Shown one piece after another: positions 37,439 through 49,046 of a stretch of 64,000 bases of DNA. The position numbers and the translations under genes were made by a program. The notes under the pieces were generated by a model. That model was not told the DNA's origin, ran no database searches, and saw only the letters and a program-made list of their open reading frames with translations. Source of the stretch: Taiwanofungus camphoratus (lineage: Eukaryota; Basidiomycota; Agaricomycetes; Polyporales; Taiwanofungaceae); assembly GCA_003999685.1 (NCBI GenBank), contig CP021222.1:1798001-1862000 (forward strand), written 5' to 3'. Position 1 is the stretch's first letter; the number at the start of each line of letters is the position of its first letter.

Positions 37439-40400
37439 TCACCGGGGCGCAAAGAACCGCCTCTTGCTCTGCTTCTCGTCCACAGACACCTTGATGTGCA
37501 CGTGGTTCGGCTTCACGCCGGGCTCGGAGCAGGGCACGACGCTCCTCAGCCACGGGTCGCCGTCGTCGTCGTCCTCGGGCGCGTGCTCGTGGTCCTGGCA
37601 GCGCGGGCTGTCCTTGGCGTGCGAGTGGCACCCGCACAGCAGGTCGTCCGACTTGCCGCGGCCGTACAGCAGGTCCGTGAGCGTGCAGCGCGCGGACGGC
37701 TCGACGAAGAGCATGCGCCGGATCGCGGAGCGCGACTCGCGCGGGAGCAGGCGGAAGATCGACTCCGCGCCGGCCGAGCCGCCCGCGTGGAACGTCGCGA
37801 CGGACGCGTTGCTCGTCGCGCGCTTGCGGCGCGCAGGCCGGATCGTCGCCTCGGGGTCGGGCTTGGGCTTCGCGGGCGGCTCGGCAGCGGGGGCGGCGCT
37901 CTCTGGCTTTGGCGTGTCCTGCGGCGTGTCCATGCCGCCCCTGCCCATCGCCAGTATCGGCGTCTTCTCGTCCGCCTCCTCCTGCAGCGCCGCCGTCGCC
38001 GTCGCCATCGCCATCCTCGGGCTGCGGACGGTCGGAAGGCTGATCAGCGGCCGCACGGTGACGCTGGACGTCGTCGAGTCGTGCGGCGAGTGGCCCGCGG
38101 CCGCGAGGAAGGCTGGCGACTGCGGCTCGGGCAGGCTCTCCGTCGACGTGCCGGGGCGCGCGAACGTGCGCACGGACGGGTCCATGTCCTGCGGGCGCTG
38201 CGGCTCGGGGAGCACCGCGGGCAGCGTCGCGGTCGAGTGCGACAGCGCGCCGGCGTGCAGGCTCGCGCGCATACTTGCGCGGCGGGCCGCAGCGGTGTCC
38301 GCCTCCCCGTCGGAGGAGTGCGTCCGCGAGGGCGGCGCGGATGACACGGACGAGCTGTTACTCGACGTTGCGCTGATGGTGTGCCCCGTGTCGGACTCGG
38401 GCGCCGTCGTCGGTGCGATGGAAGCGCTCGACGGCGCAGGCGGATCCGCGTCATCCTGCTCCTCCGCGTGCTTCGCGTCCTCTTTCGGGGCGTCCTCGAG
38501 CGCCCTGGGCGCGGGCTTCTCCGAGAGGTCCGGGTGCGCCTGGACGAACGCGCGGAAGCTGGGGTCGTTCTTGGGGTCGGGGATCTTCCAGGGGAAGCGG
38601 CGGAGGACCATGCACATGAAAATGATGGCGACGCTCCACACGTCCGTCTTGCGGGGGTCGTAGCTCTCCGCGGAGAGCACCTCGGGCGCGAGGTACGGGT
38701 CGCTGCCGACGACGCCCGTCGCGAGCGTCGTCTTCTTGCCCGGGTAGTGGAACACCGTCGCGGTGCCAAAGTCGATCAGCTTCACGACGTTGTCCGCGGT
38801 CATGACGCAGTTGTCGAGCTTCAGGTCGCGGTGCGCGAGGCCCAGCGAGTGCAGGTACTCGACGCCGTCGCAGATCTGGCGGAAGACGCAGTATATCTCG
38901 GGGCGCGACATACTGCCGGACATGACGACGCTGAAGAGGTCGTACGGCGCGTACTCCATCACCTGCGCGCGCACACCGTCAGCTACTATCACCCTTGCAC
39001 CACGACTGAGCATACACGCACCTCGTAGTAATGCCCGTGGTCCGTGACGATATCCACCGTCTCGATAATGTTGCGGTGCTTCAACGTGCTCCCGACGCAG
39101 AACTCGGCGGTGACCTTCTTCTGGTACTCGCGCTCGCTCTCGCCCTGGCGCTTCGGGCGGAACTCCTTCACCGCATACGTCGTCCCGCCGTGCTTGGCGC
39201 TCGCCTTGATCAGGCGCACTGTCCCGCCCGCGCCCGAGCCGAGCACGCGCCCCCACTTGCCGTACTTCTTCGACAGGTGCGCGTGCGTCGCGCTGCTCAG
39301 CGACGGGATCGTGTGGGCATGCGGGTGCCCATGCCCATGCCCGTGCCCGTGGCCGGACGCAGGCGTCGGCGCGGGGAAGTGCTTCGACGGCGCGGACGAC
39401 GCAGGCCCGGACTTGGGCGACACAGCACCCGACGCGGGGGGGCTCGTCTGCGACTCAATCGTGCGCGCGGGCGAGCGCGAGGACGCGTGGCTGCTGCTCG
39501 CGGTGGACGTGCCCGGCGAGGGCGTCTTCGCGGGCGGCGCCTTCTTCTCCCGGGGTGCGGGCGACAGCTGCTTGGCCGCCTCCTCTTTCTCCTTCTCCTC
39601 CACAGCCGGCTTCTTCTCCTTCTCCGTCTCCTTGTTCTGCTCCGGCTCGTCTTCCCTGCGTTCCTTATCCTTGTAGCTCCTGAGCAGCGTCGGGAAGCGT
39701 GGCTGTTTCATCTTTGCGTCCTGCTCACCAGGTGTTGCAGGCGTTGTGGGCATCGAGCCACCCGCAGGCGTCACAAGCGCGGGGACGGCCTGCAGCAGGC
39801 CACTCAGGTCAAAGTGTGCGCCACGGCGCTGCTCCGCAGGCGTCTCGTACGGCTCGCTGGGGGCAGCGGGGGACACGGCGCCCGTGGCCGACGCACTGTG
39901 GGCGTGGCCGCTGCCGTGGGGGTGCGGCATGTGGTGGTTGAGGAAGCGCTTGAGGTCGTGCAGGGCGCCGGGGAGGTGCTTTGCGCCGCGGAGCGTGCCC
40001 GCGGCGTTGGCGAGGCTGCTCGACGACGACGCGGGCGCAGGCACAGGCGACGACGGCATGGGCGACTGGTCGTGGGTGGGGCTGGCGCGCGGAGGGGAGG
40101 AGGCGGCGGTGCCGGGGGCGGAGGGGGTGGCAGCGGTCATGAGGAAGGGCTGGGAAGCGCGGCGGGTGAAGGAGCGGAAGGAGGAGGCGGCAGAGGCGGC
40201 GGAGGACTGGGGCGGGTCGTTTGGAGGCGCGGAGTCGTCAGCCGGGGGACGGGAAGGAGAGGGTGACTTGCGGCGGGAGCCAAAGAAGGAACGGGACGGG
40301 CGCCTGGAGGAGGGTGGAGCCTAGGAAAAGAATGCACGGTTGCGATGCGAAGGATGTCAGTAGCTGGTCTAAAAGGAAATATGACAGGATGCAGACACGG

Positions 40401-40730
40401 GCAGTGGAGGACTGCTGTACCAACCTGCTCCTTGTCCTTGGGCGTTGCAGAGGTGCTGGTGCTGGTGCTGGTGCTGCTGGCAGGTGGGTGGGAGGGATTA
40501 AGCTGCGCTGTAGAGGAATTAGAGGAGGACGGCGGGAAGGCTATTGTTGGAGGCGGAGGCTCTGTGGGGTGGGTGTTCCAGGAGGCGGAGCGAGTGGTGT
40601 CAGTTTTGGGAGGGGGCGAGAGGAGTCTGTGGTCAGGGTGGGAGGGAGAGTGGCAGTGAGAGGGAGGCTGTGAGTCTGGTTGGAGGGGTATAGCTACGGC
40701 TACAGGTTGCATGGGTCTGGCGGAGAGCAT
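37439..40730 (-). CDS. Ser/Thr protein kinase, HAL4/SAT4-NPR1 family
   Basis: Kinases of this fungal family control nutrient and cation transporters at the plasma membrane. The start chosen is [20 protein letters not shown] at 40,730, with a good CACC before the ATG; an in-frame ATG at 40,985 is possible. Exon 1 joins across an intron (about 40,325-40,424) to [21 protein letters not shown] long Ser/Pro/Ala-rich arm follows, with a His-Gly repeat ([15 protein letters not shown]) just before the kinase domain. Catalytic motifs are intact: glycine loop [14 protein letters not shown], Lys in [25 protein letters not shown] and YLAPEV. The family hallmark [20 protein letters not shown] is joined across an intron at 38,968-39,027. 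A disordered insert precedes the last kinase helices ([16 protein letters not shown]). The coding sequence is extremely GC-rich, producing long antisense open frames. Total length is about 1,050 residues. Confidence 0.92.
39312..39356 (-). repeat. His-Gly hexanucleotide repeat inside the kinase gene
   Basis: A run of CCATGC/CCGTGC-type hexamers encodes alternating Gly and His in the arm just before the kinase domain. It is a coding low-complexity repeat, likely variable in copy number, and could bind metal ions. Confidence 0.6.
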
Positions 40731-43700
40731 GGTGCTGGTGGCGGGGGGAGGGTGGTCGCCAGGGCGGACGACGACGGGGAGGAGAGGAAGAAGGGAGGGG
40801 GAGCAGGGTGTGAGAGGGATTGATATGGATGATATTTGTTGGGCGAGGACTCCGGGCGGGGATGAGAAATGGGATTGGTGATGGCGCGCATCACTCGGCA
40901 AGATCTCAGATGCGCTCGGGCCGGACTTTTTTTCTCCCCAGCCAACTGGCCGTGTCCCTCCAACGGGCCATGGCCCATCCTGCATTGTGCAAGTGCAGCC
41001 CGTCTTTGTGTGCAGGTCATCCGACCGTCATTGTCCTCGGCATCGATGCCGAGCCCCGGCCGGCGTCACCCAGCCGACGCTCTGACTGACTGTCCTTACC
41101 TCACCCTCTCCCACTACTGCGCACCACAAGTACTGCCATTCCTGCACTATCCCACTTTCCATTCCCAACATCCCCGACACACCTCCGTCACCCTTCGTCC
41201 GACACCTCGCCTATTCTCGTCACCCGCTCCACCCCCGCGGCCCTGCCCCATGCCGCACCGGCACCGGCCTCCTCTCTCCCGGCCAGCTCCTGGGGCCGAC
41301 AGTTCTCCCCCCGGCCATCCGGCCACCTCCGGCCGCCCACCCGCCCTGCGTCATTCGCCTTGACGCGCCTGTTCTATTCGCCCCGCCGCCCTTCTTGGCT
41401 CTGCACCAAGCCGCTGCCAAGCTCTCCGCAGTCCATCGCACGTCGCGTTCGATTCCTCCTCGCACCCATCCACGCTCGACGATCCTGCGCTCGTGGCCAC
41501 TAGCATCCCTGGTCTGCTGCCAAGCTGCCATGTATCCATTACGCTCACCATGCTGCTGCTTCACACTGCTCCGATCGCACAACAGCGGGCACTCATGACC
41601 ACTGATCTCCCCTCCGTGTCCGAGCTCTCTTCCGAGGCCCGCCCGGATCGCACCCAAGACCTCATGCCGCGTTAATATCGCCACCAGGCCCATCCCCGTT
41701 TCCATCCCCTTCCATCCTCTTCGCGAGAACTCCCCAGCGAGCCTGGCCAATGTGGTGCTGCTGGTGCTGATGCTAAGATTACTGCCAAATGAACGCCGAT
41801 CGGCAGCCCCGCCCGTCCAGCCGTGCTCACACTCACTGGCCAATGGTCACTCATGGCGGCATTTTTCTCATTCGCTGGCTTGGTCTGGGTGCGACGTCGC
41901 CTCCGCACCTCCACGGCCCCGCTCAAATTCCGCTGCTCAGACCGCTCCGTCTGCCCAGTCTGCGTCACCCGTCCTCGTCCGCACACGCCAAGGCGCCATC
42001 TGCTCAGCATGCTATCTCGATCGCCCCCGGGCAAACACGGGTCCCACGACCATGCCCGTCCCAAATCCAGCAACGCGTCCTCCCATTCCGTGCCCGTTTG
42101 CCCAATGTCGACCACCACCCCTCCCTACCGCTGCCGATCGCCCTTCTCGCCTGCACCCTCGTTCCACCGCGTCCCGCAACAGCCAATCGCACCAAGCACG
42201 CGCGCTGAGACTGCGGTGCTGTGTCCCGCGTGTCGCGGTATTCCGTGTACACGCACACCGGTGGAGCTCGCCGCGCTGCGCTTTCCAAGACACCCTCGGG
42301 CTCGGCGATCGCGATCCTGATTCGCCTGCCGATGATTCGTCATCGCTTCGTCATGGGCCGTTGACCGGGGTTACTGATTGGCGGTTTGGCTTGCGCACGC
42401 ACGCTGATCACTCAGGCTGCCGTCTCGGTCGGCCACCAAGATGACAGACGCCTGTCGCACACGCACGTCAGCACAGCACATCCCCTAGGCAGCGCTTCAC
42501 ACAATACATTTTCACCATCCGTCACCCTGCATCACGCCTATTCACTCGCCCAATCACCCAATATGAAACTGTGGGGCGAAGACTATCGCTTATCCGAGAT
42601 GACAGAGAGACCGTTCCAGCCACCCGCGATCGGAGACGCGCGCTTCGTGCTTCGCCCCAAATGAACGGCAGCGTGCGGCCGGCCCTCCGGCCCTCGTCCC
42701 GCCCCAGCGCTCTCAGCCGAGCGGGCGCCTGCGCCTGCGAATGTGCGCTTGCAGTCCGTGCTTTAGCTTATGTAAGCACACTCGGACTTCGACTGCTGCC
42801 TCGCCGGCCGACCGACAATCAGATGCTGCCATCTTGGGAAACGAGAAGGCACAACCGAATGGGACATGCATCGTGGCCGCAACGATCAAAGGGGTGCTCT
42901 CGTACTGCCGTGTCATTTGCGTCGTATCATATATCCATGGCTAACGGACTGACGGGCTGGCTGCGGGCATACCGACGGGCAGCCCGCGGTGCTGTATGTG
43001 GGGATGTCGTGTTCGGCAGCGGCATACCGTCTCACTTGGACTTCCCGTACATGGCCCCACCGCGACGCAGGACGACGCAACCGTAGCGCCGCTGCGCCAG
43101 GGGAAGCTACTTCTGCGCGCAGATGCAGGCGCAAGCGGCCTGCTCGTGCAGGCACGTGCGCTCCCACCCTAGTCTCAGACGCGAGGGCCGTCCCGCAGGT
43201 GGGCTGCGTCTGCCACCGCAGCCCCGCTAACGCTAATCTACTATCTCAGCGCCCGGAGCTTGCGCAGAAGCTTCTCGTATCTGTTTAGTAGGGCTTCTGG
43301 CTTCTGGCGCGGGGCAAGGCAGATACGCCGCGGGTGCATGTGACGCTGCTGCCCTCGCCGCGCTGCAGGCTGCTCAGTGCTGGATGATCAGTTCGCCGGA
43401 TGGTGGGCTTGTTGGATGTGTGGTGCCGAGTGCTGCGGTGGTTGGCGTGGCGCTGGTCTAGGCTTTTCGTGCTGGCGTGTGGACTGGGCCATCGGCGTCT
43501 GCTATTGCCATCGCCACTGCCATCTTGTATTGAATTGCGGCTGGAGGCGGGTAGCTTGATGTCATCGACGTTGCCGTATGCGTGTAGAGTAAGCATGGAA
43601 ATGCAATTGGATTTCTAGGGACAGTGTGGGTACGAGGACGAATGGCAGGACGCTCGGGCGAACAGCGGCTTGGACGATATGTAGAAGGCAACGAAGAAAT

Positions 43701-44889
43701 GCCGGTGATGAACTGAAATACCTGATGGCATGGCTTGGTCATGGGGGTCGGGGTCTGTCCCGTCAAGCGACACGCAAGGACCCTCAACAGATACGCGGAG
43801 GAGGCCATGCACTCGGCTGAATTCTACTCGGAACTAAATGCCTCTCGACCAATGTTCAGCTCGAGATACTGGGCATGCACTCTGCAGTTGCCATATGTGC
43901 ATAAGGCCAACAGTCTCCACGACCGTGGAGACATAACCAGCCAGCTAGTCTCACAGCTATCCATGGAGAAATCAGTTGTTATACAAACGAGCGCTCTCTC
44001 GGACAGCATTTGCGCATGCGTCCAACGTGGCAGACACCCTCCATGACATGCAACCCCATCTCTACACACACGTCTGACAACACACGCAGACAGGGAAGGC
44101 CTGTCTACGCCTAACACCGTAACTTAGCGCGCGCGCGCGCACTTCACCTACAGCTGGTCATAGCCATCATGCAATTCCTCGACCGGTGCGACGCCGTCGG
44201 AGCGCGCTCACTCGCACTGCACGATCGGCCAGGCCCCGATTGCCGATCGGAAATTCACGGTCGTGTCGTGCCTCCGGCCGGCCGACCGCTCGCCGTCGTG
44301 GCGTCCGGGGCCAGACAGCGGACCGCAAAAGGCAGGAAGGGACGAGCGGTGTGGGGCGGGCCCATTGTGCAGGCCCTCCGAAGAGATAACACGAGGGATC
44401 GCGATGCCGCCGATTTGTGCTTGAAGCTGGACTGGCGCCCTCACACGTCAAAATTGTCGTCGGTGGCGATCGAGCGTGGCGGGAAGGAACCGGATACGTC
44501 AGCGTAAAATTCACGCTGTTGCAATTTTCAGAACGTTGAGATTTTCAGGACGCTGAAAAGAAGAAAAAGCGGCGAAGGTATGAAGCGAGAAAGAGGAGAA
44601 ATTTTAGAGAGAAGAGTAGATGTTAGCGCCGAATTGAAGAATCTGGCCTCGATAGGATGTTGATACAGAGTCAATGCAATATCCACGCTGGTATAATACA
44701 ACCAACAGCAGGACGCAGACAGGTGAGAGGAAACCGTGTAAGCACAAGTCAGTGAACAGCGAGCCTCTCACCACACGTTCGTTCATATAATAGCCTCGCA
44801 ATCTGCCACGCTGTCCTGAACAATGAGCATCCTCCCGGCCTGAGCAGCGCTGATCCCCCGGATTCCTCCGGACTCAATATGTCCACTGC
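40731..44889. other. 4.2-kb GC-rich region without a supportable gene
   Basis: This block lies upstream of the minus-strand kinase and downstream of PRP28. It is clearly richer in G and C than the rest of the window, up to about 44.5 kb. Open frames appear on all strands (the longest is 230 codons at 41,752-42,444), but they overlap heavily, are Pro/Arg/Ser/His-rich, and show no domain or intron-linked continuation, as expected of stop-poor GC-rich DNA. From about 41.1 to 42.6 kb the plus strand is strongly C/T-rich. A (GC)7 run lies at 44,127-44,140. A long 5' leader of the kinase or a long noncoding RNA is possible. Confidence 0.55.
44127..44140. repeat. (GC)7 dinucleotide run
   Basis: Fourteen alternating G/C bases sit within the gene-free GC-rich block. 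Alternating purine-pyrimidine tracts of this kind can adopt Z-DNA. Confidence 0.8.
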
Positions 44890-47768
44890 TCAGCCCAGGT
44901 CTTCCGCATCCCGCTTCCGCTTCATCTCCCTTGACACCTTGTGCTGCGCAGAATCGTGCTTCGCCAGCTCGATAGGCACCTTCGATACCGGGCTCTTCGA
45001 TATCTCTGTGGGAAAAATTAGCACACGGTATCAGTGTATCGGCCGGTGGGAGATCAGATAATGGGAAGAGGTACGGTACCTTGCTTGAGATCGTACCTGC
45101 ATTACGGAGAGAGCAGTCAGCATGCCATGTATGTGTTATCTGGTAAGACGGAGAGAGGACGCACATCACTTCGTCATCGTCATTTGTTAGGAAGGTGATC
45201 GCCGTTCCTTGTTTGCCTGCACGACCCGTACGACCTACACGCGTGCGGGCGTCAGCGACGATAGCAAAAAGCGGCCGAAAAAGACTACGCACCGATACGG
45301 TGCACGTACGCCTCGATGGTATTCGCCATCTGGAAATTGATGACAAGGCTGACGTCTTGCACATCGATACCACGCCCTGCAAGATCGGTCGCCACGAGGA
45401 GATCCGAGTCGCCAGTGCGCAGAGACTGCAGAGCCGCCTCTCGCTGCTCTTGATTTTTGCCAGAGTGCAATGTTGCCGCACTCCACTAAGAGATCGAGAG
45501 GTCAGAACTATCCCCAACCTTGAACGCGGGGAAAGAGAAACGCACGCCTGCACGATGAAGATCTTTTGCGACCATGTCCGCGGTCTTCTTCTGGTTGACG
45601 AAGACGATGATCGGTGCGGAGTAAGTTCCACTATTGAGAATCTCCAGCAAACGCTGCCTGCAAAAACGTCCGTTAGAAAGTGCGATCGACTTCCCAGAAC
45701 GAAACACCTACTTCTTCTTCTCGTCTCCGTTGACGAACTCCACCTTCTGCTCGACGGTGTCCACCGCCCTACCGGCCTCACCAATGGTGATGATCGCCGG
45801 CTTTTTCAAGTACTTCTTCGCAAGCCGCTCGACCGGCGGCGGCATCGTCGCCGAGAACAATGTTGTCACCCGCGTACGGCCGCGCTTGACCATCGTTTCC
45901 CCGTCGATATCCATCTGCTCGCCCTGCTCTTCGCCCACCATGGTGTCGCTTGGCAGCTTGTCGAGGATGAATGTGAGGTCCGCCTCGAAACCCAGGTTGA
46001 CCATGCGGTCCGCCTCGTCCATGACGATGTACCGACATTGTGAGAGTACGATAACGTGCCGCTCGATGACATCTTTGAGACGACCGGGCGTGGCGATGAT
46101 AATCTCGGCACCGGAGCGCAGGTTGAATTGTTGCTCTTCAACGGATCGCTAGAAGTACAGGCAACTTAGCATGCTAATTAACGAGAAGCAGGATTAAGCA
46201 GAGATAAGGACATACCCCTCCGACAATAGAGACACTGGTAAATCCGAGCGGGCCCGCAAATTTCTTCGTTTCAGATTCGATCTGCTGAGCAAGTTCGCGA
46301 GTCGGCGCGAGAATGAGTGAATAAGGACCAAGATGTCTGTTCTCATCCGTGAATGGTGGCAGTGTCGAAATGAATGCCAGCATCGGAATGACGAACGCAG
46401 CCGTCTTACCGGAACCTGTGAACAGATGTCATAAACATGATGGTGAAGACAAAGCAAACGAACATACCTGTTTCAGCAATACCGATGATGTCTCGGTTTT
46501 GCAGGCCAATGGGAATAGCTTGACGCTGAATTGGGGACGGATCCTTGTACCCGATTCTGTCGATGACATCGAGAATTTGCTGCGGAATTATGGACTCTGC
46601 CCACGAACGGAGAGGATGTGGAATCTGTCCACCTATCATATGATAGTCAAATTCCCGTCCAAACGAAATGCGAGAATACGACACCCACCTCGAGCAGCGA
46701 TACTGAAGTCCTCCCGGAAGATACGCCAGTCACGCTCTTTCATCTCTTCCAGCTTCTTCTCCGTCCAGTGCCTCTCGTCCAGACCCGCCTTCGCAGCCTT
46801 CCTCCTCTCCAACGAATCAACCAGCTGCATACCCTGATCACCACTCTTCCGCCCAGGAGGGACCGCTCCACCAGTGTCGTCCATCCCCGCGATGTGACCG
46901 CGCCCGAACATGATTTGCGCACCTTGCCGCTGGCTTCCGACGGCCGCAGGCGCCTCCGCAGTGTACGTGTCGTCCTGTTCATCCCAATCGAAAACGAATT
47001 TACGGTCGTTCATCTTGCGGATCTTGCGCTTCTTTTTGTCGACCCCAAGGTAGCGCGAGCGAATGGCGTTGAGGTCATTGTCGGTCATGGGAGGCACATA
47101 TGGCTCTGAAACGGCGGTCATTGCGGAGGCCATAGGGGTACTATTTGATGACGGCCCTGAAGGTGGTGGTGGTGGGGGCATGGATCCCGGCGCAGACGGT
47201 GTACCAGCAGCAGGCCCTGTAGGTGGTGCCTTTCCTCTGTCAGCACGGGGACCTGTAGGGACGCCTTGATATGATCCTGAACGTCGGTCATCTTGTGGTC
47301 GTCTATCCCGATTGTCCCTTCGGCCATACCGATCCCTTTCCCTATCTCTATCCCTGTCTTGTCGATCGTCGTCTGTATCAAACCGAAGGAATATAGGTTA
47401 CAATTGATGCAACCAGCAGGATGAGACATATGCACTGACATCGACTACCACCGCCCCCGTACCTGCTAGCGCGTTCCCGCTCTCTCTCCCGCTGACGAAT
47501 ATCCTCTGCGTCCCTCTCCAGCCTCTCGCGATCTCTCTTTGCTTGTTCGTCCTTCTCACGCTGCTCCTTGATTTCTTGTGCACGCTTCTGGATGGCGAGC
47601 TTCGCGCGCTGCTCCTTAGTAAGGAATCTGGGCTGTGAATTCTTGTATTAGCACCGAGTTGCGCATTTTCGGCTAATGAGGGCATACCTTGGAGGAAGCC
47701 TCCTTTTCCTCCTTCTGTTTCTGCAGCAGAGACTCGATAGACAATGGCTCTGCCCTAGTCGCTGCCAT
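44890..47768 (-). CDS. PRP28: Pre-mRNA-splicing ATP-dependent RNA helicase Prp28 (DEAD box)
   Basis: Prp28 exchanges U1 for U6 snRNA at the 5' splice site during spliceosome activation in the nucleus. The start is [21 protein letters not shown] Glu/Lys/Arg-rich charged arm with RD and RE dipeptides follows, and then a Pro-rich linker. The family-specific block around [33 protein letters not shown] and [14 protein letters not shown] identifies Prp28 among DEAD proteins. Helicase motifs occur in order: [77 protein letters not shown] and HRIGRTGRAG. It ends [10 protein letters not shown]. About seven introns are present; one separates AETG from SGKT. It shares a 218-base divergent promoter with the EF-hand gene. 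Confidence 0.95.
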
Positions 47769-47986
47769 GGTAGATGCCAAAAACAGTCGAGTCGTCGAGT
47801 GGAGGTCAAGTCACCTTGGCGAAGTCCCACTCCGCGTTGCACGTGTTCCACGTGTTAGTCCATATCCGCATTTGGACGTGTATACCCTTGGACGCGTTCG
47901 AGTGCAGCGACGACTTGGGTTGGTCTTGTCCACAACAGCGTCGTTCCCAGTCGACAATCTCCTCGGTCAATAATTGACATTCGAGA

Positions 47987-48716
47987 ATGGGACGTGAATT
48001 GGAGGACCTACGTGTGAACTCGCCACGCCCTGAAACGCCTGAGCCGGACTCGCGGCAGGGACGCAGAAACGGAGCAGCAGGCGTTCAGCTATTAGATGAT
48101 GAAGGGGCGATTTCAGAACAGGTACATCGTTTCGACTTGTGACTTACATATATGACGCGAATGAGACTAAGTACTTGCTCTTTTTCGATCAGTTGGAATC
48201 ATGTTTGAAGCATATTTTTGCGAAATATTGTACGCCGCCACCACCAGGTCTCGCACCGGGACAGAAGCGAATAGGACTACTCAGCCCGCCGGATGGCGCA
48301 TACTTGACACCAGAGGGATTGGATACTTGGGCAAAGGACACAAATGGCGCGCCGTTCGACGACGCAACCAAGGAGGAATTGATGGAGTTTCTGGACGTAA
48401 CAGAGGACGGCGGTCTGACGTAAGAACTTCACCTTCAAACCTTGTCGAGAATATACATGAATTGACGTTTTGAACTGGTCCTCCTTTGATACAGCCTGAA
48501 AGGTTTCATGCAGGTGTATCAGCTACAGACCGAAAACGATGAAGAGGAGACTTGGCGGGATCTAGTACGTGCATCAATTCGGCCTTCCTGTTAAGTCGTG
48601 CACATTCATAGTCTATTTGCCTTTTTCAACAGTCGAATCATGGATTTGATCGAACATTGAGACTTGTAGCTACTCGGAGAGAAGATTTGGACGTGGATGA
48701 ACGCACTGTATCGTAA
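47987..48716 (+). CDS. Small Miro-like EF-hand protein
   Basis: The predicted protein is about 170 residues in four exons, starting MGRELEDLRVNSPRPETPEP with a disordered Pro/Arg-rich first exon. The second exon begins LESCLKHIFAKYCTPPPPGL and continues YLTPEGLDTWAKDTNGAPFD into a helix-loop-helix around EFLDVTEDGGLT; exon three reads LKGFMQVYQLQTENDEEETW. The stretch from GGLTLKGFMQVY to NHGFDRTLRLV resembles the second EF-hand and associated helices of Miro GTPases (GLTLKGF...ETTW...FGYDDDL). No GTP-binding motif or membrane anchor is present, so it is not Miro itself. Calcium binding is inferred and the EF loop looks incomplete. The stop is a TAA right at a GTAAG donor-like site, so a few further codons in another exon (stop near 48,782) are possible. 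Confidence 0.75.
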
Positions 48717-49046
48717 GTTCTACCGAGTCTGATCACCCTGTATTCCTTCATCGCGTCCACCAGATCATAGTAGGGCAACCTGATTAGCAAGCGTTGCAGC
48801 GCGATTTTACATTACACTGCGTCACTGGCTCAGCCATCGATACCTTGGCCAAAATACTTCACTATCGCTTGACGACTCTTGACGACAAACCATTGAAGAT
48901 CAGTTCTGCATTCTCAAATGGTTGTCTTGTACAATTACGAACTCGCCATGACCGTCATGTTGCTGATTATAATGCTCGCATACGCGCAAATCGTTGGCAT
49001 TTCCAATTCTATTGACCAGCGTAGGATCTCACTGAAACATAAGGTT
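48717..49046. other. Intergenic between convergent genes
   Basis: This 330-base space, AT-rich in its middle, probably holds the 3' untranslated regions of the EF-hand gene and the methyltransferase gene. A 73-codon frame (48,794-49,015) has no recognisable content. Confidence 0.5.

Noticed and set aside
37464-38663. 399-codon plus-strand open frame
   Set aside because: It is antisense to the kinase domain and C-terminal region; its composition mirrors GC-rich codons and shows no domain.
39031-40266. 411-codon plus-strand open frame
   Set aside because: It lies antisense to the kinase coding exon, is Arg/Gly/Leu repetitive, and follows from the very high GC content that removes stop codons. 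The minus strand carries all the kinase motifs.
41440-41470. tRNA B-box-like GTTCGATTCC
   Set aside because: The flanking bases do not form a T-arm stem, and no A box, anticodon arm or acceptor stem can be drawn.
41752-42444. 230-codon plus-strand frame in the GC-rich gap
   Set aside because: It is Pro/Arg/Ser-rich with no family match, and equally long overlapping frames occur in other phases and on the other strand, which is expected by chance in such DNA.
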